Shown: piece by piece, positions 1 to 12,646 of the stretch
Layout: every line of letters begins with the position of its first letter
Numbering within the stretch: position 1 is the first letter of the stretch
NCBI GenBank assembly: GCA_947311845.1
Contig: CAMZMU010000034.1
Span: 91,763,263 to 91,827,262 of the forward strand
Origin: Poa pratensis
Taxonomy: Eukaryota; Streptophyta; Magnoliopsida; Poales; Poaceae
DNA length: 64,000 bases
Direction: 5' to 3'
The notes under the pieces: model-generated
Databases searched by the model: none
Told to the model about the DNA's origin: nothing
Seen by the model: only the letters and a program-made list of their open reading frames with translations
Program-made: the position numbers and the translations under genes

Positions 1-113
1 TTTCTATAGGCCCTTCGTAATGAACTACCAGTCTGAAAACCCTTGGTGATTAGGGGAAATATACTCTCTCATATCAGGTTCAGCCTTTCTTATTCATTTT
101 CATTGCTTACCAG
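1..113 (+). other. Intron of the myosin XI gene
   Basis: The sequence before the first readable tail exon ends in a pyrimidine-rich stretch and CAG at 111-113. It carries no coding signal, so the window opens inside an intron. Confidence 0.7.
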
Positions 114-3100
114 GCTGCACGGGAAACTGGCGCTTTGCAAGCTGCTAAAAATAAACTGGAAAAGCAAGTCGAAGAGCTTACATGGCGGCTACAGTTGGAG
201 AAGCGAATGCGAGTGAGTTTTTTGTTACAAGATTTCTCCATGTCATTGTAACTTATACTACATGCCACTGATATAACATTATCTGGGTTTATGCACACCG
301 ATTTATATACTTCATGCACGATTTAACATACGCAAATATGCTGTCAGTCGTTCAACCTGCCATTTGATGGACTTATATGTGTAATATATTTTATCTGATG
401 CACACATCCCAATAATAATATTTTTTATCAACGGTGATCCGAGTGAACTTATATGGTTGTGTATCATCACCATATGAGTCATCACAAACATTTTGGAATT
501 TTGATTGGAGATCTTTAATTGTGTACGCAAGAGTTGCCTTGTTCTTTTTAGTTAATCTGAGGATATTGTATTATTGCCTAATTCATGGCTGTTCGTTGTA
601 GTCTGATCTTGAGGAAGCTAAATCACAAGAGAATGCAAAGTTGCAAGCTGCCTTGCAAGAGGTGCAACAACAGTACAAAGAAACAAAAGACACACTAGTG
701 AAGGAGAGAGAGGCAGCCAAGATGGTCGCAGAGATAGCTCCAGTTATCAAAGAGGTTCCCGTTATAGATACAGAGCTGATGGATAAGCTTAGAGATGAAA
801 ATGATAAACTGAAGGTGAGACCTGAACATATCTGGACTGACAAGGACTTGCATCTCTTGGTGCTTCTACTGTAGATTTAAAAAACTGTTATTTTTGTTTT
901 ATGCCTTTTTTCTGAAGAGATGTCTTTCATTCTACTATTCAGCACAATCTTATATTTTCTACAGTTTCTTTCTAGTTGCTATGCTATAACACTTTGCATT
1001 TCATGAGTACAGACTCTGGTCAGCTCTCTTGAAAAGAAGATTGATGACACTGAGAAGAAATATGACGAAACAAACAAAATCAGCGAGGAAAGACTAAAGA
1101 AGGCAATGGATGCTGAGTCAAAAATTGATGATTTGAACATGGCAATGCTAAGGTTATTCTTAGTCCTAACCCGACTTGATAGTATAATTACCTCTGCGTA
1201 GAAGTTGATTGTTGAGAAAACCATGATTAGTGTGGTGATTGACCTATTTGTTTTTTGATATTCTGCTTCAGGCTCCAAGAAAAAATATCTAACATGGAAT
1301 CTGATGAGAAAGTACAAAGACAAGCATTGTTGAGCACGCCGGTCAGGAGCATGTCTGAACATTTGTCGATTCCAATTGCTCCAATGGTAGAATTTATGGC
1401 TTAAAATGATGTTTCTTGTTCCTGCCGCTGTTAACATGCTCATGTTTCTTGACTCACCTCTTCTGCTTCGTTTTTCTGTTATTCAGAACCTGGAGAATGG
1501 CTATCATGAGGTTGAAGAGCCAAAGGTTTAGATTTTACGCCTCCACATTTCTATTTAGTCTTTCAACTACTATTGTGCCCATAATCTCAAGGCAAACTAT
1601 TATCCTTTTCAGGAACCCCAAAGTGCACCCCCTGCTATTAATAAGGATTATGGTAACGGAGATGCAAAATTGAGAAAATCTTCTGCTGAGAAGCAACTGG
1701 TAAGTTAACAATGTTTATTTTTAAACTGCTTCTGTAAACTTGGTTATTTAACATATTTTTTCTGTAGGAAAACGTCGATGCACTTATTGACTGTGTAGGA
1801 AAAACCTTGGTTACTGCGAGGGGAAGCCAGTTGCTGCCTTTACCATATATAAATGTCTCCTTCACTGGAAATCTTTTGAGGCTGAGAAGACCAGTGTTTT
1901 TGACCGTCTTATTCAGTCAATAGGATCTGCAATAGAGGTAATCTGGAACCTGAACTGTGGCCTTAGTATTCAAGCCATAAGTCAAATTAGTATAAATGAG
2001 TGATCATTGATTTTTTTATTTGGGAACTGACCAATATGTGTAATTTTAAATCGCTTGATATTTCTCTAATCTAATATGGGCATAATTTGGTTCCGTCCAA
2101 ACTTATGTTACTGAAGTAAACGATAATGCTATAATCATATTAGTACTTCATTGCTCTTCAAGTTAACTGTAGACCAATGAATAATAATTGATTAGCCGGG
2201 TCGTATTTGTAGTGAACTTGGATACTACATTCACCAATAAGTGTAAATAAATTTGACATTCTTTTTAATGTGTCAAAGTCAGCTTACATTTTGAATCTGT
2301 ACTTGATGCAGAATGAGGAGGACAACGACAACCTTGCTTACTGGCTCTCAAATACGTCTAGCTTGCTTTTCCTTCTACAAAGAAGCCTCAAACCTGCTGG
2401 TGCACCTGGGAGTGTTTCACGAAAGAAACCTCCTCAGCCAACATCATTGTTTGGTAGAATGGCTCAAGTATGTTATTGTCCTTATCATGCTCATAATTAA
2501 AAGGGGGGATTCGAATGTGTTAATTGGACTCTGATGTTTTCAATTTTGTTTGTCTAGGGCTTGCGCTCTGCATCTTTTGCCAACATGCACGTTGAGGCGA
2601 CTGATGTTGTGCGCCAAGTTGAGGCCAAGTATCCTGCCCTGCTTTTCAAGCAACAGTTAACTGCTTATGTGGAGAAGATATATGGAATCATCCGTGATAA
2701 TATTAAGAAGGAATTGTCATCTCTGATTTCTCTATGCATCCAGGTAACATATCCTCTCTTCAGATTCCTGCTCTTTATCGATAATTGGCATTAGGCCCTA
2801 TAAGTTGCTAGTTGGTACATGAGTATAAACATATTTGTGATTTATCATTAACCATGCTCTTGTTAATCACAAGGCTCCAAGAACAATGAAAGCTAGCATG
2901 CTGCGAATTTCTGGAAGGTCATCTGGTCAAGCGCAGAGCAACCATTGGCAGAAAATTATCGAGAACTTGAATATCCTTTTAAAAGTTCTACAAGATAACC
3001 ATGTATGCATAATATCTCTCTGACTCTTTGTTTATCTGCGATTCGCTTCAGTTGGATATATCATATATGTTTAACTGTTGTTTTGTTCATCCTCAGGTAC

Positions 3101-4555
3101 CCCCAGTCTTGGCTCAGAAAATTTTCACCCAGATATTCTCATACATTAATGTTCAGCTATTCAATAGGTGAGCTTTCTTCTGAAGTTCTGATTTTTGTAT
3201 ATGAGGAAGCTTGTGTAGTACATGATTATTGTTCGTTGTGCAGTCTGCTTCTTCGTCGTGAGTGTTGCTCCTTCAGCAATGGCGAGTATGTCAAAGCTGG
3301 CCTAGCTGAGTTGGAATTGTGGTGTGCAAAGGCAACAGCGGAGGTGATATGCCTGCTGTGTGATTCCTAGTTTCTTTTCGTTTATGATTCAAATTACTGA
3401 AGTTTCTTGGTTACAGTATGCAGCATCATCATGGGATGAAATCAGGCACATCAGACAGGCTGTTGGCTTTTTGGTACGGTGCTCTATCCTATTCAGTTAC
3501 ATGTATATAGAATTTCAGCACGCGCCTAGTGTATATTTGTCTTACTATCATGCAATAACTTGCCATATTTATAGTTGGATTTAATAAGCTTCGTAATTCA
3601 TAATCTGGATGAATAAAGCAAGCAGCAGTTTGCGTTTGAATTTGAACTGATCTTGCCCTGTTGTGGATTTTAAACTTGCAAGTATTGATACATTTTTAAT
3701 ACTGTTTTCAGGTTATATTCCAAAAGTTCAGAATATCTTATGATGAGATAGTTCATGACCTATGTCCGGTAAAATCTCAGAATTGTTAACCCACTTTTGA
3801 TGCTGTTGATTTTCTTTTGGCTTCTTATTCTTACTTTTTCAAAACATGAAAATGTCCGGGTCCTAATCACTCCTCAATTTTTTACATCTGCAGATCTTGA
3901 GTGTCCAACAACTATACAGAATATGTACACAATACTGGGACGACAAGTACAATACGCAAAGCGTATCGTCAGATGTGAGCTCCATTTCCTTAAGAACTTC
4001 ACTATTTTATCTGCAATCATGCATTCTTAATTTCTTATCAAAGAGATGTTTCTATCTCTCGGCTCCAAAAGTACTATGCACAAGTTCCATAATTCTCTAG
4101 TTGCATGGAAGCATTTGAGATACAGTGTTGCAGAAACTTTATGATCAGTGCTAAACGTGAATTCTTGATTAATGTTGTAGCTATAATGCATATACTACAT
4201 TCCACATGATATTAGATGACAAACATAACTTGGCCCCCAATATTTGCAGGTTCTTAGTAACATGCGGGTCCTAATGACGGAGGATTCCAACAATGCAGAA
4301 AGTAGTTCATTTCTGCTGGACGACAATTCAAGGTAATACGAGTACAATCTCATCTAATTGTGTTGATGATGTTATACTGCTTAGATGAGACTTCTAGAGT
4401 TGGGAGCGATTTAACACACTGTTTCTTTTTTGTGATTCAGCATTCCATTCTCAGTCGAGGACATCACCAACGCGATACAGGAGAAGGACTTCTCGGACGT
4501 GAAACCGGCCGAGGAGCTGCTCGAGAACCCCGCCTTCCAGTTTTTACAGGATTAG
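114..4555 (+). CDS. Class XI myosin heavy chain, C-terminal part (coiled coil + globular tail/DIL), 5' partial, with a -1 frameshift
   Basis: Plant myosin XI is an actin motor that moves organelles and vesicles; the tail binds cargo receptors. Only the tail is in the window. I read 17 GT-AG exons: 114-212, 602-814, 1013-1152, 1272-1386, 1487-1525, 1613-1699, 1768-1937, 2312-2467, 2558-2743, 2874-3002, 3097-3167, 3244-3343, 3417-3473, 3712-3768, 3894-3974, 4250-4332 and 4441-4555, stop TAG. They give about 632 residues. The first ~200 are heptad-rich coiled coil ([15 protein letters not shown]), followed by a short linker and then the DIL/globular tail ([52 protein letters not shown]). All exon phases fit except exon 1768-1937. 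It is 170 bp, and its A-run at 1800-1804 has five A where the family frame needs six. The frame downstream is well conserved, so this is either a recent lesion or a base-call error. Family assignment is firm; the exact paralogue is not known. Confidence 0.93.
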
Positions 4556-5161
4556 GGCCCTCTCGAGCTATACACCACTAGATACCTCATCAGATTATAT
4601 CTTGATTTGTTGTACATTTTTTCTCTACCCTTTCTTCCGCTGCGTGCGTGCCTTCTTTGGGTTTTATTCTCACCAGCTATATTATAGGTAGGCGTTAGGG
4701 TTGGGATGGGATTTCCTCCCTTAATACTAGGAAAAGAAAAGCCACACCTTTTTAAAGCGAGGCGAAGCATTCTTTGTAGGGCAAGTTTGAAGTCGGTTTT
4801 TACCCCAGGGCAGGGGTCGCTGGGATAAGCGACGTGTTAGCGGCAGCGTTCCCCCCTCCAGTTATAGATTGTACAAATTTACAGTGTAAATCAACAGTGC
4901 AAGAAGAAAGAAATCCATATACCAGATGACATTGTGCGAAAGCTTGTTTGTCTGTTTTGTCTACTAATAATGTGTGATGCTTCACGATCTTGGGTGACTG
5001 ATGCTAGCCGATTGGATATCTGGGAGTAAGATATTTCTTGAGTGCGTGTGGTGATGAAAATGACAGGACGTTCTATGGCACCGTTTTTCTTCAGTGGTGG
5101 TGACAATATCCTTGGCATATTCTTCATGTATCAATAGATTATATATAGAGTAGAGATTTCT
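4556..5161. other. 3' UTR of the myosin gene and intergenic DNA
   Basis: The stretch right after the myosin stop (to roughly 4.8 kb) is probably 3' UTR, with T-rich tracts near 4605-4640. I see no gene in the remainder up to the foldback element at 5162. Confidence 0.5.
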
Positions 5162-5500
5162 TGCACCCGACATCCAGTGCTCCTGACTTTAAAAAAATTG
5201 AACGAAAAATATATTTAGAAGTTTCAGAAAAATCTAAAAGTAATCATACATGTTCTTGATGATGTATTTTATAGAAGTGCAAAACCATAATGTGAAATAC
5301 TCATACTTTATATTTCCGCGTACACAAAAATGACAAATTTATAGATCTTATTATTGTTAACAATACAAATTTTGCATTGAGATATTTGCACACTTGTAGT
5401 ATACATCATTAAGATGCATGATTTTTTTCAGATTTATTTGAAACTTTTAAATGTAATTTTTGATTTTTTTAAATAGCAGGAACACTGAAGCTCGGGTGCA
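5162..5500. mobile_element. Foldback MITE with very long terminal inverted repeats
   Basis: The element starts TGCACCCGA and ends TCGGGTGCA. The two halves are imperfect inverted copies over about 150 bp each, so almost the whole 339 bp can fold into one hairpin. The central part is AT-rich. I see no coding capacity and did not define a clear target-site duplication, so the superfamily is open. Confidence 0.75.
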
Positions 5501-5525
5501 AAAACATTTTCCGATATATATCCAC

Positions 5526-6480
5526 TTTTTTAAAAGGGGAAGCCCTAGCCTCTGCATTAATTGATGCATATACACTTTATTATTTTATTAAGGTTCAGTG
5601 ATCATTACAAAAGAATTATATCATGGGTCGCACATAGTTGCAACATGAATCAACCATCTAAAGAGCAGGGACAACATATAATGACTCTGCATTAACATGT
5701 TATCATAAGATCAGAACGCCAGCTGCACTGTAAACATAGATCCGACATGCCCGATTCCAGGCGACTGCACCCAAAATCCATTGCGTCACGCTTCTCCATT
5801 GATTATAGGTAGAATCACACACGGATACAATGTGTAGCCATCGAAATAACCTACATAAAAGAAGTTTTCTTTGCTCTTTAAAAAATATAATCATTGCTTA
5901 TGTTCCAAATGACCCAAAGCAAGGAACAAACTCCAACTCGGATAACCTTCTTCGTTTTAGAAACTCCCCCTTCACCAGTTGCCAAACAAGTTTGTTATGT
6001 TATTAGGTGTTGAATATTGAATGCCATATGAATAATACGCCAAATCATTTTTTGACGGGACAAGATATGAATAAATGCGAGATTGTTTCGTCTTACATTT
6101 TTACACTCATTCCAGCTACGCTTAGCTAAGTTATCCTTAGTGAGAATCTCCTTACGAAATAAAAACCACATAAAAAGCTTTATCTTTAGAGGTACTTTCA
6201 TTTTCCATATATATTTACGGAGAACTTTGTATGATCACACATGAAATCTAAAGATCTGACTGTTAAAACGCCAATAGTGGTTAAGCCCCACTTAAAAATG
6301 TCCTTTTAATTCGTAAGGTTAACATGCATTAGCCAGTTGACCAAGTGCAACCATCTCGTCCACTTATTTTCCATCAAATCTCTCCTAAAACCTATGTGAA
6401 CTAGTATCCATGGAACTAGTGTTACACCGTTTACCACTATATTTAAGTGTGATTCTTATCCACATATTTATATATCATTT
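5526..6480 (-). pseudogene. LINE (non-LTR retrotransposon) relic, 3' end of ORF2
   Basis: On the minus strand, 5995-6201 encodes KVPLKIKLFMWFLFRKE followed by ILTKDNLAKRSWNECK. This is the zf-RVT domain found after the reverse transcriptase in plant LINEs. The domain's cysteines are mostly lost and the frame is broken. Further decayed tail sequence lies at 5703-5894, and a T-rich stretch near 5526-5535 fits the poly(A) end of a minus-strand insert. The upstream limit is approximate. Confidence 0.65.
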
Positions 6481-6513
6481 CTAATACGAAGTAAAAAACT
6501 GAAGCAGTAAATT

Positions 6514-7434
6514 TTTTTTTTGTACAAGGGGTGGGGTCAGACGACCCCGCTGCTGCATATTATAAAACCAGGTGGCAGGTACATTTTACATAAATGCCCT
6601 TAGCAAATCTAACCCTGAAAGACCTAATATTCGAAGAAAGGGCCTTCAAATTTACAAAAAGCACCTTAGAGCTAAAGGATAGAAAGCAATCAAGCCCTCG
6701 AGCACCTCTGCCACATCTCGCCGGCGATCTCCAGGCGCCGACGCCGAGATCATCAGAGCACATCTCGCTCGGTCTCTCTCTTCCGACGAGCAATCTCAGC
6801 CACCAGCAAGCTAGATACCACCGGGGACGAACCACTTGATGGCAACGAGCCGCCGAGCACTGGCGCTGGATCGAAGAAGCCTCCGCAGAGGAGGTTGAAC
6901 ATCGGCCTTCTTCTTGGCCAAGGATCACGGCAGTAATCAAGACTACCGCGTGTGGAGCTCGGAGATGCAGCAAGAACCACTTCACGAAGCAGAAGCACCA
7001 CTTCCTCCCCTCGCCTCCACGGCCGGCCGGAGGAACCTGCATGAACTCCCGATTCGCAAAGCAGGAGATACGGCAATCAGTTTTATTGAATCGGACTTGA
7101 TCTTCCTTCACCTTGCAAGCACTCCACCATGGATTCAACCTGCAAAGAAAAGAAAATCCAGCTCCGGTGCCGCTGCGACCCACCGGAAGCCAGCCGAAGA
7201 GGAAGAGAGACGCCATACAGGCGAACTTCAGCACGAGGGCTAAGGAAAACCTAAATCTACAGCTATACAAGGCGGGCCGGCACCCTATTCCATCTCCACG
7301 GCGGTCAGCGCACGCCGACGGCAGGAGAGGCCGGATCTGACCGGAGACAGCGGTGGACTCTCAAAGCAGCTACGGGGAGGAGAAAGGGAAAAAAGAAGTG
7401 AATCACCGGGAAAGGTTTTAACTAAGACGAGACC
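6514..7434 (-). mobile_element. Retroposon on the minus strand, class unresolved
   Basis: A T-run at 6511-6521 (a poly(A) tail on the minus strand) lies beside GAAGCAGTAAATT at 6501-6513. A near-identical GAAGCAGTAGAATT lies at 7435-7448, which makes a plausible target-site duplication. The ~920-bp insert is GC-rich and has a 236-codon minus-strand ORF (6560-7270) with no family features I recognise. It could be a 5'-truncated LINE or a non-autonomous retroposon. Confidence 0.45.
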
Positions 7435-7639
7435 GAAGCAGTAGAATTCGGAGCACTCGTGGCGCCAACTCTTGCCCAAAAGAGCAAAAAACGAGGACCC
7501 GCACAGGCGCCGCTCCTGAATCCTGACGCTTCCGATCCCGAATCTACCCCCCGTCATCGCCGTACCCATCCGCGCACGCACGCACGGCCTCCAGAGGGCA
7601 ATCCCGTCCGTCCGTGACATCACATTAACACCGAATGTA

Positions 7640-8502
7640 AAGTGGGCAGGTGTGAAATGAATGCGGCAGGAACCGAAGGAAAGGAAAGGCAAAGAAGGCG
7701 GCGCCCGTCTGTCCGTCCCTATCCGCGCTCGCTCCTCCCAAAAATTCGTCAGGTCCCGAAATTCCGCCGCCGCCGGATCGACCGAGGTAAGACGATGATT
7801 TCCTCGCCGTCGCGATTTCATTCTCAGCTCGGTGGTTTCGCCGTCTCCCCCCCGCGCGCGAGCGGCAGGTAGCTGTTCGGTGGATAGGTGGGGAAAGGAA
7901 GGGGAGGAGCCGTGCGGTGGAAGGCGCCGCCAGAGGTTCGTGTGCGCGGGCCTCGATCCCATCCCGCATGGGGGGTTCGGCGAGGGCGACGCTGATCTGT
8001 TGGCGCCTCCTGGAATCATGGTTCGGTGATGATACATACATAGCTGCAATGTTTATAAGTTCGTGAAGCTAGCTACAGCGGCAGTAATTATTAGGATTGT
8101 AGATTATATAGCGTGGTGTGTATTCCAGCTCAAATAGCCTACATGGTAGTCTCGAATTTTTATTCCACCGCGTGACAGATGGGCAGAGTTGTTCTGCTAG
8201 CTTAATACTGATGATGAAGAGCTGGGAGGAACAGAGGTGGATATGGGTTTAGCTATCACCCGCCTTCTTCCCAATGCATCACCTCCTTTTCGATAAAAAA
8301 ATATGTGTTGTCTGTGTGGAATCGATAGATCGAGGGTTTTATGAATCCATACGTGTGATGAGATCTCTCCTAGTCTGCGACAATAAACAATTGCTTTGTA
8401 TTTTTTCGGCAACTCTATGCGGATGTTTACGCCTTTATGTATGCTCATCATTTTGCTCTGTTTTTTGTAGGCTGGCTTGACTAGGGTTTGGCGTCGTTCG
8501 AG
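7640..8502 (+). promoter_or_regulatory. 5' leader of the Myb/SANT-like gene, with an intron in the 5' UTR
   Basis: A GC-rich leader ends in CGACCGAG before GTAAGA at 7787. The matching acceptor TTTTTTGTAG ends at 8470, and the next exon reaches the ATG at 8503. The 684-bp leader intron sits in a CpG-rich region typical of grass promoters. The transcription start is not defined. ORFs on both strands through 7285-8049 look like by-products of the GC-rich composition. Confidence 0.6.
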
Positions 8503-11500
8503 ATGAGCGCCGCCAAGATCACGGTGACCTACAAGAGGAAGCGTGGCGCGTCGCACGCTCGGGCAGCTGACGTCGTGGCTACTGAGCCTCCTCCTCCCGG
8601 CAGCGAGGCCCTGAGACCCGGGGCTGACGCCGATAATGACATGTTAAACGGAGATGATTCTGTGAGGAGCCTTGACTTATCTCTTTCCTTATCATTGTAG
8701 TATTCTCATCATTTAGTTTTATTTATTCCATTGCTTCTGGTTGTCCATGTTAGTTTTGCCATTACTGATTTTGTCGCCTTCCTAAGACGGAAATAGAGCC
8801 AGACAATACAGTATGAGCTACATCTTTTCACAACTCTTATCATTATGTGTTGGAAAGTGTATGCTACAATTATGATGCAGACCTTTGTACCTAAAAATAT
8901 CGATAGCTGCATGTTCTCACAACACTATATTTGTTATGATATAATCAGGATATATTAATGAGCTCTGAATTATTTTATGCCATGAATTCAATGTTTTAGG
9001 AGATTTTTAATCCTCCACTTGCACGTTGATCATCTACCTTGTTGTGCATCTTATGCTTTTACTCCTCTGGAAAATTGGCAGTCTACCTCTACAAAGCAAC
9101 AAGATGCTTGCAAGTCGATGCAACAAAGCGCCAACAAAGAAACAGCTAAGCCATGTGCTCATGCATCAGAGAAAGAACACAAGGAAATTCAATTATGTGA
9201 ATCATTGCCACGGATGGAGGGACCTGAGATTCGCTGTGCCACCGGTCTCCCAACAGAAGATGCATGCAATAAGAAATTACAATGCACTAATGATGCAATT
9301 AATCCAATTCCTGCTCCGTGTTATTTAAGCGATCTTAGACATGATGACGTAACAATTAACGAGGCAGAAGATTCTAATAAATCTGCTCCTGCGGGAGTAA
9401 TTTATCATCAAGCGCCAGATGATACTGCCAGACCTAGTCAATGTAAGAACAGATTTAGTCCTCTGCTCGCCTTCAGTAGGCGAGTTAAAAGGAAAAATAA
9501 TTTGGGTGAACCACCAGAGGAAAGTTATTCAGAAGATAATGGCAAACGGTGCTCAACACTAACATGCAGCCCACCAAGTTTGTTAGTTAATGCTACACCC
9601 TTGCTCAAAGAAACTGGTGGCAACTCTTTGGATGCTACATATAAGGTATGTTTCTTGCTCATCCTACCAAGCACTTGTACTTCTTAAAGTCTATACTCAT
9701 ATTCATGGTCATATTATTGTTTTTCTTGTACGTTACTATTTGCTTAAGAACCTGGATTTTGGATATAAGAAATTAGTAACACACGGTGAAAATTTGAGGT
9801 CCAAGTGGAATGGAAGTCTTTGTTTTGAATAGCTAGATCCGTACTTATTGCTGCTTTCTATTTGTATCCGTGTGACATATAATGCTACCAAGCCACTGTG
9901 ATAATTTTGAAAATGTATATTTGTCTACCTCGTTTATACAGATTGTTATATTTTGTGTGTAAAACGGGCTTCCTATAATTTTAGGCTAGCTTGCAAACAA
10001 GAACAATTCAGCTATTACTTTATTTACATATGACTTCGTAATTTATATGCACAATAACCAATCAATATGACATGCTAGAAATCTGTAATTAATTATGACA
10101 TAGGTGTGCAGATGCCAAAGAAGTTGCAATGCGTCATTAAAAAGAGAAATATGTATATACTCTAAGCTAAACAAGTTGACGTTGCCCGATTTATTTCGCT
10201 ATATAAGGTAAACTCATCAGTAACAGAGAATCATATGTTACACCTATGTAGGAGTACTTAATAACAAGAAGTTGTAGAAGTGCTAAAAGGTGCCAGGAAA
10301 CACTTCATTGCACATTATATTATTGGAATTGCACGTAGCAGTGCTAAAGGCATTCAAATTGCACATGTATCATTAACTGTATCACATATTTTATGTGCAG
10401 GTAACTATAGCAGGAACAAGTACTGGACAAAATGTACTGCCTCAGTGCTTACTTGAACAAAATAGGTAACTAACTTGTGCCTGTTAAGCACTGATCTGAC
10501 ATCAGTGATATTATTGGTAGATACACGTGTGCGAAGAACTAATTTAATACTCCTTTTGTAGTTCATACATGCTAAAATCTACGGTACATCATACAGTTTC
10601 CCAACAGCATGCTGAAGATGTAAACCAAAGCTTTACTTCAGAACGTGATGGTACACTAGTGTCAGAATCTAGTGTGCCAGAGATCAGTAAGCAAGATGTA
10701 AGAGCGGAGGACTTGAGCAGAACTCTAGATCATGCTACTGAAGTACCAGAAGTTGTTGAAATGAAGGGGTCAAATGGTAATGAGCTTCTTCACATTCGAC
10801 AAGGAAAAATAAGTAGATTTAAATAGGTTGAAGCTAACCAGCGATTCCGTTTACAGATAGCCCTCTAGAATCCGAAGGTTCAACAAAACATATTACAGTC
10901 ATTGCCTTGGACGGTGATAATGATGAGAGAGGTAAACTCCTGGAAAATACAAAGGTTCCTGATCAGGTGGCCCAGGACAAAAATGAAAGCGGGTTTACTT
11001 CTGGGAAGATCAAACTGAATTGTGTTGAATTGCCTCAAGAGAGGCTTCTCGATCTGAATGACTCCTCAGTTCAAAGGCTGCCAAATCAGGTCAGAATGAT
11101 AAAATCATATTTGTCCCATCTTATTGGAAATGCTTCATTGGTAGTTTGGCACGCACTAAGAATCCCCATGCCTCCCTCACTTGCAGGATTATTCTGTCAA
11201 TTAAATCGCTGTACCCTTCATTTCAAATTAGATTGCTATTCTTCACATTTTATCTATCTGTTGGTAGTTCACTAAACTGCACATTTATCTTTTTCGTCAC
11301 CATTTTTTTTCTACTTACAGGATCATTTTGCTACTGAACAGAAACAAGTTACTCAACCAATTGAAAGGTTATTTTTTACAAAGGACAAAGATACTATCCA
11401 TGCTAAAGAGCAACATCAAGAGGGAACCTCAACAATGCATACCCTGTATTCGAACTTTTTTGATCCAACTCCGTCATGGAAAGTTGGGAGTTCCAAGGAA

Positions 11501-12646
11501 CCAAAGAGCATGCCTTCAGAACTGAAATTCAGAATAATAGATAAGGTTCCTGAGTCCAGTTTAGATCTCAGCTTGGATAGTTTCCAAGCCAGTGGCATGT
11601 CTGCCCTGAGGTACGATAGGTTGTTTCATGGAGGCAAGTCCAGTGGATCTCATTTACTCGCAGAAAGGCTCGGTACATACTCCTACAAAAGACGCCAGGC
11701 TCCCAGCTGGTCGGAAGAAGAGTTAGATTTTCTATGGATTGGTGTGAGGAGGTATGGAACGAATAACTGGAATGCGATGCTGAGGGATACACGACTACGA
11801 TTCTCAAACTTTAGAATGGCTGAGGACCTTGCAATGCAATGGGACAAGGAGCAAAAGAAGCTTCTAGGTGGAGATCTCCTTCAGTCAGTTAGAACATCTG
11901 CTCTAGGCCCTACACCACCTCCGCAAATAGCGGAAGATTATGTTGGAAACAGTTCGTGCTCTGGATGCTCGAAGTCTCCATTTCTTGTGGCCCAAGCGAA
12001 CCTTTCCATGGGTGATGTGTACCTTCGGAATTCTCGTGCTTCAGATAGAGGTCACCATCATTTATCAAACCTGGGCAGATATAACCTTCATGGAATTGAC
12101 AATGGGTTGAGGAATTCGTCTCTGGGAAGCTTCCCTGTGGCTACTTCCTCACACGGGAGAAGTGGCAGCAGGCGTAAGAAGACGTCCAAATCCCACAAGT
12201 CATACTACGATAACACGCCACATTGGTGCCAAGAAGTACCATATAGGATGTCTTAGCTCTTTCCAATGAACCAACAGCCAATCAACAGCCTTCCTCAGTG
12301 GCTTACGAAGGATGTGAAGACCGGTACAAGCTGGCTTAACCCGGAGATGTGGCCGAGCATGTCGCAGGTGATGGGCCATTCTGTGGCCGATCCACCGAGT
12401 GATAGCCTGAGAGCTGCCGCATTCCTGTTCCCCGATGACACGAAATCGCATGTCATGCCTGATGCATCCTTGAAGCGCACGCTGAAGAGGAAAGGGGAAT
12501 TGCGTGGTCTGGGCAAGAAGCTTTTCCGTACCAGCAGTGACACCTTGGATCTGAACCAGAGGGCCGCTGCTATGGCGGCTGGGCCAAAGGGCGCCACTGT
12601 GAGCGACACAGGCGCATCATCTGAAGAGACGGTATCAGACGGCTGA
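8503..12646 (+). CDS. Nuclear Myb/SANT-like protein related to the C-terminus of CHD3/CHR4-type remodelers; in-frame stop at 12254
   Basis: Exons as read: 8503-8661, 9082-9645, 10401-10465, 10562-10776, 10857-11089 and 11321-12646. The start MSAAKITVTYKRKRG follows the spliced leader and is basic, like a nuclear localisation signal. The middle is hydrophilic and low in recognisable domains. Near 11697-11880 lies a Myb/SANT-type module: PSWSEEELDFLWIGVRRYG, then NNWNAMLRD and LRFSNFRMAEDLAMQW. This module is known from the tail of plant CHD3-class CHR4-like ATPases, but no chromodomain or helicase is present here. A TAG at 12254-12256 interrupts the frame. The same frame then stays open for another 129 codons (NSLPQWLTKDVKTG onward) to TGA at 12644-12646. 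The product is either shortened by this stop or the gene is decaying. Intron 10777-10856 is only 80 bp but restores the frame. Family link moderate; function inferred. Confidence 0.72.

Noticed and set aside
7285..8049. 254-codon minus-strand ORF over the GC-rich leader
   Set aside because: It overlaps the promoter/leader of the + strand gene, has low-complexity Arg/Pro/Ser composition and no domain; other frames here are open for the same reason.
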